Notes: a model not told the origin generated them from the letters alone. DNA of 59,084 bases from Gemmatimonadota bacterium (GCA_022560615.1 JADFSR010000027.1:1-59084); one strand, 5' to 3'. Counted from the stretch's first letter, positions 1-9,483 are shown. Program-made: numbers and translations.

Positions 1-139
1 GATTGCGGAGGTCGAGCAATCGCTCCTCGAGAAGTCGCATCCGTTGTGGCGCCTCCTGGAGCTGAAGCCGCAGGACCGCGATGTCCTCTTCGAGCATGCG
101 AACTGTTTGACCGTCCCCGGATGTGTCCGTGTTCGACAT
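1..139 (-). CDS. Proteasome-associated ATPase (ARC/Mpa), N-terminal fragment
   Basis: This is a minus-strand reading frame that starts at 139 and runs off the left edge, so only 46 residues are visible. A near-perfect Shine-Dalgarno (AAGGAGGT, reverse of 144-151) sits 4 nt before the ATG. The visible part is acidic and then a leucine-rich heptad stretch (LEEDIAVLRLQLQEAPQRM, then LLEERLLDLR). This is the typical N-terminal coiled coil of the ring-forming AAA ATPases that feed pupylated proteins into the bacterial 20S proteasome. In that family the coiled coil is the receptor for the Pup-like tag. The AAA domains lie outside the window, so the call rests on the coiled-coil style and on the divergent ferredoxin gene. 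An unrelated coiled-coil protein remains possible. Confidence 0.6.
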   Translation of the reverse strand, partial: MSNTDTSGDGQTVRMLEEDIAVLRLQLQEAPQRMRLLEERLLDLRN

Positions 140-285
140 GTCGACCTCCTTACGCCAATCGCCATCCGTCGTCCTGTGACGAGTGTAGAGCGGCGATCTG
201 TCAATATTCCACGTTCTGCGGCTAGATTCCTTCGGGTGCCCAACACGGAAGCGCCAGAGAGGCCTATCGACACAAGGGAATCAAC

Positions 286-531
286 GTGAAGGTCTGGATC
301 GATCAGGATCTTTGTACAGGAGACGGTTTGTGCGAGGAGATCGCTCCTGACGTGTTCGTACTGCTTGACGACGGACTCGCGTACGTGAAGGAGGGCGACA
401 AGGTTTTCGCCGCTTCCGAGGGGAACATCGAAGGTGCGAAGGGACTGGCCGCTTTCCCCGACGAGCAGACGGATCTCGTCGTTGAGGCCGCTGAGGAGTG
501 TCCCGGTGAGTGCATCTTCATTGAGCCGTAG
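286..531 (+). CDS. Small ferredoxin, probably [3Fe-4S] type
   Basis: An 81-residue acidic protein starting at GTG 286, preceded by AAGGGAA at 273-279. Cys10, Cys16, Cys72 and Cys76 are the only cysteines. The first motif is C-TGDGL-C, with Asp13 where a [4Fe-4S] ferredoxin would have its second cysteine. The second motif is ECPGECI near the C terminus. This matches single-cluster ferredoxins of the actinobacterial type that often carry a [3Fe-4S] centre and donate electrons to oxygenases. Cys76 leaves a four-iron cluster possible. It is transcribed divergently from the proteasome ATPase start, with 146 bp between them that must hold both promoters. Its redox partner is not visible here. Confidence 0.85.
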   Translation: MKVWIDQDLCTGDGLCEEIAPDVFVLLDDGLAYVKEGDKVFAASEGNIEGAKGLAAFPDEQTDLVVEAAEECPGECIFIEP

Positions 532-622
532 CGGGAACGAAGGTCGCGATCGGCGATCAACAGGGTGCAGTCCGCAGTGATCTCGTGGAGCGGCGTCGTT
601 CAGCGGAGGTCGTCAGGAGCCT

Positions 623-721
623 TCATCCTGCTGGGATGAGCGTGGCCACGACGGTCAGCACCATCATCGCCACGATGAACCAGATCACGATCTTGACCCA
701 CTTCTTGGTTCCACGCGACAT
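623..721 (-). CDS. Tiny single-pass membrane protein (32 aa)
   Basis: The ORF (ATG at 721, TGA at 623-625) encodes 32 residues: a basic head MSRGTKKWVK followed by one hydrophobic helix (about residues 11-29) and the tail PAG. It begins 3 nt after the stop of the upstream minus-strand gene, so the two are translationally linked. The basic-head plus single-helix layout resembles very small bacterial membrane proteins such as Prli42/DUF4044, but the similarity is only of layout and no function is claimed. No strong ribosome site is seen, as expected for a coupled gene. It is too short for ordinary ORF thresholds; the support is operon spacing and a clean hydrophobic helix. Confidence 0.5.
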   Translation of the reverse strand: MSRGTKKWVKIVIWFIVAMMVLTVVATLIPAG

Positions 722-724
722 CTG

Positions 725-997
725 CTACGCCTCGAGCGATGACTCGTTAATCACATTCGTTCCCTGAAGAACCCTGATGCGCGTGTGTTTTCCTGGCTCG
801 ATTCGACCGCGGTAGAGAACCGTGCGGCCCTCCTGACGCTTGAGCATGGCACCGGCGACCATGAGGCCGATACCGATGATGGTCTGGCTCGCTGGCCGAG
901 TTGTTCCTGCCGTAGCCGTGTGCCATCCCACACGGGTCAACGGGTGAATACGGTGCAGCCACCATCGTTCGAAGATCGAGCGCGGAGCGGACTTCAT
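725..997 (-). CDS. Small hypothetical membrane-associated protein (90 aa)
   Basis: The start codon overlaps the stop of the truncated upstream gene (ATGA at 994-997), and the stop lies 3 nt before the next tiny gene, so it is the middle member of a compact minus-strand operon. The N-terminal 35 residues are basic with several tryptophans. A hydrophobic stretch (QTIIGIGLMVAGAML, about 38-52) follows, then a charged soluble tail containing YRGRIEPGKHTRIRVLQG. The family is not recognised. The ATGA overlap and the hydrophobic segment argue that it is real; the unusual N-terminal half could mean the true start is internal or that a frameshift is present. Confidence 0.4.
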   Translation of the reverse strand: MKSAPRSIFERWWLHRIHPLTRVGWHTATAGTTRPASQTIIGIGLMVAGAMLKRQEGRTVLYRGRIEPGKHTRIRVLQGTNVINESSLEA

Positions 998-1113
998 TTC
1001 GCGTAGACCTCAACCATGATTCTTGGCTGTCTGGATCGCCATACGGCAAGGGCGACCAGTCCGAGTACGACGGCCCCGGCGGCGAGTGCGAACAGGATCG
1101 TGTTTGACCTGAC
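994..1113 (-). pseudogene. 5'-truncated small membrane protein at a sequence junction
   Basis: Reading the minus strand from 1113, 39 codons encode VRSNTILFALAAGAVV, a hydrophobic helix, WRSRQPRIM and VEVYAK, then a TGA that overlaps the next gene's ATG. No ATG, GTG or TTG is available in frame at or just above the first codon (GTC at 1113-1111). Upstream of it the strand becomes the antisense of a VCBS gene. The protein therefore looks cut at or very near its own start by whatever joined these two sequences at about 1108-1113. The helix plus a short cytoplasmic tail is typical of a one-pass membrane protein; no family is recognised. Confidence 0.45.
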
Positions 1114-4100
1114 CTCGTCCTCGACATCGATGACGACGGCGACCTGGACCTGCTGCTGACGGCGCTCGGCGGACCGAACGCCTTGTTCCTGAACGACGGC
1201 TCGGGCTCGTTCGTCGAGGTCGGCGCGGAGGCGGGGCTCGAGTCGGAGTCGGGAAGTACCACCATGACGTTAGCCGACGTCGAGGGGGACGGGGACCTCG
1301 ACCTCTATATCACGAACTACAAGGCCTTCTCCGTGTTGGACGTTTTGCCACCGGAGCAGCGAACCTTCGACAGCGTCGTCGAGGAGGTCGACGGCGGGTA
1401 TCGCGTACGGCGGGGCTACGAGCGTGACTTCCGCGTGTTCGAGCGCCGTGACCTGGGCAGCGTGGTCTACGTGCAGCGCGGGGAAGCGGACGCCTTTTAC
1501 CTCAACGATGGACACGGACGCTTCGAGCACGTGCCGTTTACGGGCGGTCGCTTCCTCGACGAGGAGGGAGTGCCGCTGACCGAGACTCCGGACTTCTTCG
1601 GCCTGTCGGCGCGCTTCTACGACGTCACGGGGAACGGTGCGCCGGACCTGTATGTCGCGAACGACTTCGAGGACCCGGACCAGTTTTGGCTGAACGACGG
1701 GAACGGGACTTTCCGCGCCGCGCCGCGGCTGGCGTTGCGGACCACGAGCAACGCGGCGATGGCCGTTGATTTTGCGGACATCGACCGGGACGGCGACGTC
1801 GACTTCTTCGAGGTCGACATGCTGAGCCGCGACCGACGCCTCCGTATGACGCAGACGCCCACTCACACGGCCTTGCCGAAGCAGATAGGGGTCATCGACG
1901 ACCGTCCGCAGGTGATGCGCAACACCATGTTTCTCAATCGTGGCGACGGGACCTTCGCGCAGATGGCCGAGCTGGCGGGCGTGGACGCGTCCGAGTGGTC
2001 GTGGGGCACGATGTTCATGGACGTCGATCTGGATGGGTACGAGGACATCCTGGTCGCGACCGGGCACATCTGGGACATCATGGACGCCGATACGCAGCGG
2101 CGGTTGCTCACGTGGGGTGGGGACTGGAGGGAGGAGTTCTTGCTCTATCCCGATCTGGAAGCGGACAACGTCGCGTTCCGCAATCGGGGAGATCTCACCT
2201 TCGAAGAAGTCGGCGCCGAGTGGGGCTTCGCCTTGGGCGACGATATCTCGCACGGCATCGCGTCGGGCGATCTCGACGGGGACGGCGATTTGGACGTCGT
2301 CGTGACACGACTCAACGACCCGGTATTGGTGCTGCGGAACGATGCCGCAGCGTCGCGGCTCACAGTGCGGCTGCTTGGCCGGACACCGAATACGCAGGGC
2401 ATCGGTGCGAAGGTTCTGGTTCGGAGTGGGTCATTGCCAGAGCAGAGCAAAGAAGTGACCTCCGGCGGAATGTACCTCTCGGGCTCCGAAGCTCTGCAGG
2501 TCTTTGCGGCGGACAGTGGCGAGATCACGATCGAGGTCCGGTGGCGGAGCGGTGGCACTTCGGTCATCGACGGCGTGCGCGCGAACCGGCTGTACGAGAT
2601 CCGTGAGCCGGCGGTCGCGGCGGAGAGGGCGGAGGGATCCTCGGCCACTGCCGAAACCGCGCCGACTCCGTTCTTCGAGGACGTGTCGTTCCTATTGGGG
2701 CATCGGCACGTCGAAACCCCGTTCGACGAGACCCGGCAGCAGCTACTTCCGAACGGCCTCGATCGCTTGGGACCGGGAGTCACTTGGTACGACGTGGACG
2801 ACGACGGCGACGTGGACCTCCTCATCCCTTCCGGCAGGGGCGGGCGGCTCGGTTTTTTCCGGAACGACGCAGGGCGATTCACGGATCTCTCGGGGCGCTT
2901 CGCGGTCGCGTCACTCGATCAGAGTGTGGCGCTTCCGATGCCCACCGGCTCGGGCACCAGGATCCTCATCGGCCGATCGAGCTACGAGGCCGAGAGCCCT
3001 GCCGCAGCCCTCGCGGCATCGGCGGTGCTGTCTCTCCCGGTCTTTGGCGGGGTGGCGTACGAGGCGATCAGTGGCGACACGAGCAGCGTGGGCGCGCTCG
3101 CGACCGCCGACATCGATTCTGATGGCGATCTCGATCTCTTCGTCGGGGGACGGTTGGTGCCGGCGGCGTATCCCTTGCCCGCGACGTCGCGACTCTTCCT
3201 CAACGAGGGCGGGGTATTCGTTCTGGACGTGGCGAACCGCTCGGTGCTAGAATCGATCGGCCTGGTTTCCGCGGCGACGTTCGCGGACATCGACGGAGAC
3301 GGTGACCCGGACCTCCTTTTGGCCCGGGAATGGGCCCCTCTCGAACTACTCAGGAACGACGGCGGGGTCTTCCTCAGCGTGGGCTCCGCCTGGGGACTCG
3401 CGGAGCTGCACAGCCGGTGGAACGGTGTTGCAACAGGAGACCTGGACGGCGACGGACGGCTCGACGTCGTGGCCACGAGCTGGGGGCGCAACACGCGGCC
3501 CGCTCCCAGGCCCGAGCGACCGTTGGTCCTCTACTTCGGTGACCTCGACCGGAGCGGCTCGCTGGATCTGCTGCTTGTGCAGCGCGACGCGCGGCTCGAC
3601 GGGCTCTACCCCTTGCAGCGTCTGCCGAGACTGCTCGCGGCGATGCCGTTTCTGGGGCAGAGGGTTGGTTCGTTCTCGGACTTCGCCTCGGCCACGGTAC
3701 AGGAGTTGTTCGGTGAGGCTCTGACGTCCGCGGGACGTTTGGAGGTCAACACGTACGAGCACACCCTTTTCCTCAACCGCGGTGACCACTTCGAGGCGGT
3801 ACCTCTGCCGGTTGAGGCGCAGCTTGCTCCGGCCTTCTACGTCGGAATCGCGGACTTCGACGGGGACGGCAATGAGGATGTCTTTCTGAGTCAGAACTTC
3901 TTCCCCACGGAAATCGGTGCGCCACGCTATGACGGCGGGCGGGGCCTTTGGCTCCGCGGGGATGGCACGGGGGGGTTGGTGGCGGTACCGGGCCAGGAGT
4001 CTGGCATTCGCGTCTACGGGGACGGTCGTGGTGCGGCGCTCGGCGACTTCGACGGGGACGCTCGAGTCGATCTGGCGGTCGCTCAGAACGGAGCGGCGAC

Positions 4101-4404
4101 CCGCCTCTTCCGGAACGTCGGTGCCACACCGGGTCTGCGGGTCCGGCTCGTTGGGCCGGCCGGAAATCCCCGTGGCATCGGGGCCTGGGTCCGTCTCGTG
4201 TTTCCGGACGGGGCGGGACCAGTGCGGGAGATCACGGCGGGCTCGGGTTACTGGTCCGTCGATAGCGCCGTCCCGGTGCTCGGTGGGACGGCGGGTGCGA
4301 CTGCGGTCCGTGTGCGCTGGCCGGGCGGGCCAGAGGTCGAAGTGCCCATCCCGGAAGGCGCGATCGAGGTTACGGTCCGCTACGGATCGGAGCGGTCTCG
4401 CTGA
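1108..4404 (+). pseudogene. Giant FG-GAP/VCBS + ASPIC/UnbV protein, N-terminally truncated
   Basis: An open frame of about 1,098 residues follows an in-frame TGA at 1105-1107. The first in-frame ATG is at 1183, but homology to the two intact relatives in this window (23478-27176 and 39816-43532) already begins at the DIDDDGDLDL repeat near 1123. The missing part is the lipoprotein signal and first VCBS repeats, roughly 130-150 residues. The rest keeps the family layout: calcium-binding D-x-D-x-DGxxD FG-GAP repeats, an ASPIC/UnbV domain at about 2340-2610, a second set of repeats and a second ASPIC-like domain at 4120-4390. Without a signal peptide it probably cannot be exported. It overlaps the next gene tail to tail by 35 bp. 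Confidence 0.85.
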
Positions 4405-4939
4405 TACCCGGGAGGCCGACGCCAAGCGCGCGGTATTCGCGCGACAAGTCCACGTAGTGCGATCCGCCTCCCTCGATCCACTTCGCCGCGGAGCCATCGA
4501 GCCGCTTCTTGATGACCCCCGGCACGCCCGCCACGACGCACCGGTCGGGAATCACGGCGCCTTCCAGCACCACCGTATTGGCTGCGAGCACGCACTCTGC
4601 CCCGATCACGGCGTGCTGCAGGATTACCGCGTTCATCCCGACGACCGTCCGGTCGCCGATCGTGCAGCACTCGAACTTGGCTCCGTGGCCCACGGTCACG
4701 TCTGCACCGATTACGGTTGGCTGCCAGGCCCCCACGTGCACGACGCAGTTGTCTTGCACGCTCGAACGCGGGCCGACCACGATACCGTTGTCGGGGTCGT
4801 CACCCCGCAGGACGGCGCCGAACCAGATGCTGGCTTCCGCGCCGATCGTCACGTCGCCGATGAGCACCGCAGTCGGGGCGAGAAAGGCCGATGGATGAAC
4901 GGTCGGGGTCTTCCCGTTGAACGGGATGATGAGGGCCAT
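4370..4939 (-). CDS. Gamma-carbonic-anhydrase-like left-handed beta-helix protein
   Basis: A 189-residue protein of the YrdA/PaaY/gamma-CA family. The N-terminal IIPFNGKTPTVHPSAF and the hexapeptide turns (for example VIGADVTVGHGA, TIGDRTVVGMNA) build a left-handed beta helix that trimerises. Family zinc ligands are three histidines. His68 (VVHVG) and His85 (VGHGA) are present, but the third position, normally His in a GHGAxxHGC context, is Glu90 here (GHGAKFECC). Hydratase activity is therefore uncertain; many family members have other or unknown roles. The ATG lies 1 bp from a palindromic inserted element, which leaves no native ribosome site. Before insertion the gene would have overlapped the stop of the upstream CBS gene as TAATG. 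Confidence 0.85.
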   Translation of the reverse strand: MALIIPFNGKTPTVHPSAFLAPTAVLIGDVTIGAEASIWFGAVLRGDDPDNGIVVGPRSSVQDNCVVHVGAWQPTVIGADVTVGHGAKFECCTIGDRTVVGMNAVILQHAVIGAECVLAANTVVLEGAVIPDRCVVAGVPGVIKKRLDGSAAKWIEGGGSHYVDLSREYRALGVGLPGISETAPIRSGP

Positions 4940-5371
4940 TAGAAGGCTGTTGAAGAAGTACAGCGGGCCGCCACCCGTGCTCGCGCACGGGTACCCGGGA
5001 TGATGCCACGGCCCCAGGGGGCACCCGCGCGTAGCGTGGGTCGCGGAGCGACGACGCCATAGCCGTCGCGGGCACCGCCGCCGAAGGCGGTGGTCCTAGG
5101 AGCCCCAACGACGGAGATGGGGCCGTGCCACCCCAACCCACACACTCGTAAGATCATATCAGCCATGGTGTTGGGCACATGGCGACCAACGCTTGCGCGT
5201 CGGTGCCCGCGCGGTTGATCCATCGTCTCTCCTCGTCGGACCACCGCCTTCGGCGGCGGTGCCCGCTCGGCTACGACTCCTCGTCGTTCCTTGCCTGAAC
5301 CGCGCAAGCGCGGGGCACCCACGCCATGGCGTGGGTCGCGCGGCCCACTGTACTTCTTCAACAGCCTTCTA
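4940..5371. mobile_element. TA-flanked palindromic MITE-like element, copy 1 (432 bp)
   Basis: The left arm at 4940-4963 and the right arm at 5348-5371 are perfect reverse complements over 24 nt. The pairing continues into GGGCCGC beyond one mismatch. The outermost bases are TA on both sides, as expected for a TA target duplication. The right TA belongs to the TAG stop of the CBS-domain gene and the left TA touches the ATG of the carbonic-anhydrase-like gene. A 27-nt block at 5070-5096 is the exact reverse complement of 5238-5264, giving a nested long stem. Internal blocks at 5048-5069 (22 nt) and 5105-5132 (28 nt) are identical to copy 2 at 18945-18966 and 18981-19008. No transposase gene lies inside, so it is non-autonomous or a structured RNA/DNA element. 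Confidence 0.85.
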
Positions 5372-6622
5372 GTGATCGGTCGGAACGCGCGGCGCCAGGA
5401 GACGGGTAACCCTGGCTCGCAGCACCTGGGTCTCGCTCGCTTCCACGATGTCGATGCGCACTCCGGCGGCCTCGAAGCTGTCTCCCTGCGCCGGCACGTG
5501 CCCGAGTTCCTCCAGGATCATGCCGTTCAGGGACCGATGTTCGTCCTTCGGTAGCGAGACGTTCAATGCTGTGTTGATCTCGCGCACGTCGACGCCCGCA
5601 TCGCATTCGAGCTGGGTCTCGGAAAGCCGAAGGATCTCGTCCTCCGTGACGTCCGTCTCGTCGTGGATCTCGCCTACGAGCTCTTCGAGCACGTCTTCGA
5701 GCGTCACGAGTCCATCGGTGCCACCAAACTCGTCGGCGACGAGGCCCATGTGGATACGCCGGGCCTGAAAGTCGCGCAGCAGCTCGGCGCATGAGAGTGA
5801 TCCCGGGACAAAAAACGGCTCGTGCGAGAGCTCGGCGAGCTTCACGTCCTGCTGTCCTGCTGCGACGCGCTCGTACAGTTCTCGCACGAATACGATGCCG
5901 GTCACGTCGTCGACGGACTTCCGGTACACCGGTACACGGCTGTAGGGCAGGTCCTCGAGTCCGTCGAGCACGTCGCCGACGGTCAGTTCTCGCTTCCAAG
6001 CGAAAATGTCGACACGGGGGACCATGATGTCCCAGGCGGTGAGTTCGTCGAGTCTGAACGCCCGCTCGACCAGCTGGTTCTCGGACTCCTCGAGGATGCC
6101 CTCCTCCTGCCCAATCTCCTGGAGCTCACGCAGTTCTCGCTCTTCGGTGCTGAGCTCGTCGTCTCGGCCACGGACGAGAGCGACTTGGAGTCTGGAGACG
6201 GCTCCCCAAATGAATCGCGTCCACTTACTCAACGTGAGTAACGTCGAGGCCGACGCGAGGGCGAGCCGCACCGGGTGCCGTGCCACGACGCTGCGTGGTA
6301 CGATGTCCGTGAAGCCGACGATCACCACGATCCCGATGAGCACGTCGGCGATTGGCCCGCCGCGGCCCCACGTCATCGCTCCCGTGCTGACCCCGACGCC
6401 GAGTGCGCCGAGGTTGAGTGCGCCTGTAGTGAGCCGCACGCTCGATTCGACGGCGCTCGGATTCGCTCGGACCTCGCCCAGAGCATCGGCTCCGGTGAAC
6501 CCCTCCTGCTGGAGCGTCCGCACGCGCGAGGAGCCGATATGGAACACGGCGGTGTGCGCGGCGGTGAGCACCGCCGACAGAATGAGGAACAGCACGATCA
6601 TTCCGGCCGCGGCGCCTATCAT
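5369..6622 (-). CDS. CNNM/CorC-type transporter (DUF21-CBS pair-CorC_HlyC)
   Basis: A 417-residue inner-membrane protein. Residues 1-140 form the DUF21 transmembrane domain, starting directly with a hydrophobic helix. Two CBS motifs follow at about 195-320 (WDIMVPRVDIFAW; SRVPVYRKSVDDVTGIV; HMGLVADEFGGTDGLVTLED). A CorC_HlyC domain at about 335-410 ends the protein. The family has been linked to magnesium/cobalt efflux and Na+/Mg2+ exchange, with CBS domains sensing Mg-ATP; this is family knowledge. It lies 19 bp after the MoxR gene in the same direction. Its stop codon TAG coincides with the right end of the palindromic element; without the element it would read TAA overlapping the next ATG. 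Confidence 0.9.
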   Translation of the reverse strand: MIGAAAGMIVLFLILSAVLTAAHTAVFHIGSSRVRTLQQEGFTGADALGEVRANPSAVESSVRLTTGALNLGALGVGVSTGAMTWGRGGPIADVLIGIVVIVGFTDIVPRSVVARHPVRLALASASTLLTLSKWTRFIWGAVSRLQVALVRGRDDELSTEERELRELQEIGQEEGILEESENQLVERAFRLDELTAWDIMVPRVDIFAWKRELTVGDVLDGLEDLPYSRVPVYRKSVDDVTGIVFVRELYERVAAGQQDVKLAELSHEPFFVPGSLSCAELLRDFQARRIHMGLVADEFGGTDGLVTLEDVLEELVGEIHDETDVTEDEILRLSETQLECDAGVDVREINTALNVSLPKDEHRSLNGMILEELGHVPAQGDSFEAAGVRIDIVEASETQVLRARVTRLLAPRVPTDH

Positions 6623-6641
6623 GCGGTGTCGCTACTTCGGT

Positions 6642-7658
<1,017 letters not shown>

Positions 7659-7992
7659 GCCTGTCCTGGGCCGGCGACGCTGGTCGCTCGCTGGGGGCCG
7701 CCGGGCCGGTAAACTCGTAGTGTGTGGACTCTACTTGCTGAGGCAGTCCCTCAAAATACCCGGATGCCCTCTCACAGATCCGGGTGTTCATGGCGGGATT
7801 CGTGGGTTGCCAAAGAGGTTGTCATGGCTGCGAAGATAGGAGGATGTTTTTTCACACGTCAAGCGCTCTTCGCAGTGTCGAACGCGCCTGAATTCCGCTT
7901 GCGCTTTTTTTCACAAGCGGTATTTTATGCTGGCTATGGCGGGTGGCGAGTCCGTTTTGGGCTCGGCGTGCCCGTCGCCAGGGAGCAGGGCT
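7659..7992. promoter_or_regulatory. Divergent regulatory gap upstream of the atp operon
   Basis: No gene is seen in this gap. A sigma70-like candidate for the atp operon is TTGCGC at 7899-7904, 16 nt, then TATTTT at 7921-7926, about 65 bp before the chosen GTG of the first gene. It overlaps a hairpin CCGCTTG (7895-7901)/CAAGCGG (7914-7920). A second inverted repeat, ACCCGGAT (7758-7765)/ATCCGGGT (7778-7785), lies nearer the MoxR side. A TTTTTTCACA motif occurs twice, at about 7850 and in the loop of the hairpin. These could be operator sites, but nothing proves it. Confidence 0.4.
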
Positions 7993-8244
7993 GTGGCCGG
8001 AGACGAGCAGCGCAGTGACCCCCGGGAAATCGTGCGGGCGTCCGGTCGGCATATGGGCCTTGGTTTGGCTTTTGCGCTTTCGATCCTGCTCTTCCTGGGT
8101 GGGGGAGCGTGGTTGGACTCCAAGCTCGGCACGACGCCGTTCCTCATGCTCGTGGGAGCGGCCGTGGGCGCGGGCGCAGGTTTCTACAGTCTGTACTACC
8201 ACATCGTGATCGAACCCAGGCAGCGAGAGAACGGCCCGCGATGA
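7993..8244 (+). CDS. AtpI/AtpZ-like ATP synthase accessory membrane protein
   Basis: An 83-residue protein with two membrane helices (GLGLAFALSILLFLGGGAWL and a second one rich in Gly/Ala ending in YSLYYHIV). This is the pattern of the small AtpI/AtpZ proteins at the head of F-ATPase operons, thought to help assemble the c ring or carry Mg2+. GTG 7993 is chosen because GGGAGCAGGG lies just before it. The farther upstream ATG at 7927 sits inside the putative promoter and would add 22 residues without family likeness. The stop overlaps the next start (ATGA at 8241-8244). Confidence 0.75.
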   Translation: MAGDEQRSDPREIVRASGRHMGLGLAFALSILLFLGGGAWLDSKLGTTPFLMLVGAAVGAGAGFYSLYYHIVIEPRQRENGPR

Positions 8245-8609
8245 GCGGAGAGGCCAGGTACGCCGGTGCGAGCGCCGCGGGCGTCGCCGTAGTGATCCTC
8301 GTGCTGTGGCCATTCCTCGATTCGGCGAGTCGGCTCGGGATGCTGATCGCGGCCGCGGTGGCATTGCCGGTCCAGTGGGTCTCGTTCGCCGCGCTCATGC
8401 GATTCCGGGGCAAGCCGAACGGTTTTCTCGGGGTCTGGATGGGCGGTGCCGCGCTGCGCATGGCGGTCGTGGGGCTCGTCGCGTTCCTGACGATCAGTCG
8501 GGGCGTCGAGGGGTCGATCGCGCTACTGCTGGCCCTCGCTGGCTTCCTCTTCGGGCTTCTGCTACTCGAGCCGCTGTACTTCAAAGCTGCCGCGAGAGAG
8601 ACGAGCTGA
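8241..8609 (+). CDS. ATP synthase subunit I-like membrane protein
   Basis: A 122-residue protein with about four hydrophobic helices (AAGVAVVILVLWPFL; LIAAAVALPVQWVSF; ALRMAVVGLVAFLTI; ALLLALAGFLFGLLL). Position between the AtpI/AtpZ-like gene and atpB, and the four-helix layout, suit the ATP-synt_I family, the second small accessory protein often seen at the head of atp operons. It is coupled to the upstream gene by an ATGA overlap, and its stop is 1 nt from the GTG of atpB. The primary sequence alone gives only weak family evidence. Confidence 0.65.
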   Translation: MSGEARYAGASAAGVAVVILVLWPFLDSASRLGMLIAAAVALPVQWVSFAALMRFRGKPNGFLGVWMGGAALRMAVVGLVAFLTISRGVEGSIALLLALAGFLFGLLLLEPLYFKAAARETS

Positions 8610-8610
8610 C

Positions 8611-9483
8611 GTGAGACTCCAGGAGAATGCCACGCCCGACCTCGGGGAGTGGCTCATGCACCACCTCCGCGACGGCAAGGAGATCGAGCTCGAGATCCTC
8701 GGACGCGGGTGGGTGTGGCACTTGCCGCAGTGGGAGCCGTTCCACATCGGTGCGCTGGAGCTCGACCTCTCCCCGACGAAGCACGGGGTCTTTCTTCTGG
8801 TAGCCGCGATCCTGCTGCTGTTGGTCTTCATCCCGATCGGTTACGCCATGCGGAACCGGTATACGGACAGCGCTCCGAGAGGCCTCCCGAACGCGATGGA
8901 GGCGCTGGTCATCTACTTCCGGGATGAGGTCGTCCGCCGCAACATCGGGCACGGGGCGGACTCGTACACGCCGTACATCCTGACGCTCTTCTTCTTCATC
9001 TTGACCATGAACCTGGTCGGAGTGATCCCGTTCGGCGCGACGCCGACCGGAAACATCAACGTCACGGCTGCGCTCGCCCTCGTGACCTTCGTTGTCGTCG
9101 AGATTTCAGGGATGCGGGCGTTGGGATTCAGGGGCTATATGGGGACGATCTTCTACGCCCCGCCCGGGCTTCCGAAGGCGGGCCAAGCCGTCCTGATGCT
9201 GATTATGACGCCAGTGGAAGTCATGGGGAAGCTGACCAAGCCGTTCGCGCTGATGATCCGACTTTTTGCGAATATGACGGCCGGGCACTCGCTCGTCCTG
9301 TCGCTCATCGGGATGATCTTCCTGTTCGCGCACCTCCCGATCGGGAAGTTCATGATCGCGGGTGGGTCGTTGAGCATGTTGCTCGGCGTGATGCTTCTCG
9401 AGGTCTTCGTGGCCTTCCTCCAGGCATACATCTTCGCGATGCTGACCACAGTCTTCATCGGTCTGATCCGCCACGCGCATTGA
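8611..9483 (+). CDS. atpB: F1Fo ATP synthase subunit a
   Basis: A 290-residue polytopic subunit that forms the ion half-channels against the c ring. The conserved helix carries the essential arginine (Arg217 in KPFALMIRLFANMTAGH), and the end VAFLQAYIFAMLTTVFIG is typical of the last helix. Residues 20-60 form an unusually long hydrophilic N-terminal segment before the first helix. The start is GTG, 1 nt after the preceding TGA, so translation is coupled. All features point to a functional subunit. Confidence 0.95.
   Translation: MRLQENATPDLGEWLMHHLRDGKEIELEILGRGWVWHLPQWEPFHIGALELDLSPTKHGVFLLVAAILLLLVFIPIGYAMRNRYTDSAPRGLPNAMEALVIYFRDEVVRRNIGHGADSYTPYILTLFFFILTMNLVGVIPFGATPTGNINVTAALALVTFVVVEISGMRALGFRGYMGTIFYAPPGLPKAGQAVLMLIMTPVEVMGKLTKPFALMIRLFANMTAGHSLVLSLIGMIFLFAHLPIGKFMIAGGSLSMLLGVMLLEVFVAFLQAYIFAMLTTVFIGLIRHAH

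Noticed and set aside
4940-5371. Element 1 as a CRISPR array or an ordinary terminator
   Set aside because: There are no regularly spaced direct repeats, and there is no T tract after the long stem. The TA flanks and shared inner blocks fit a mobile element better.
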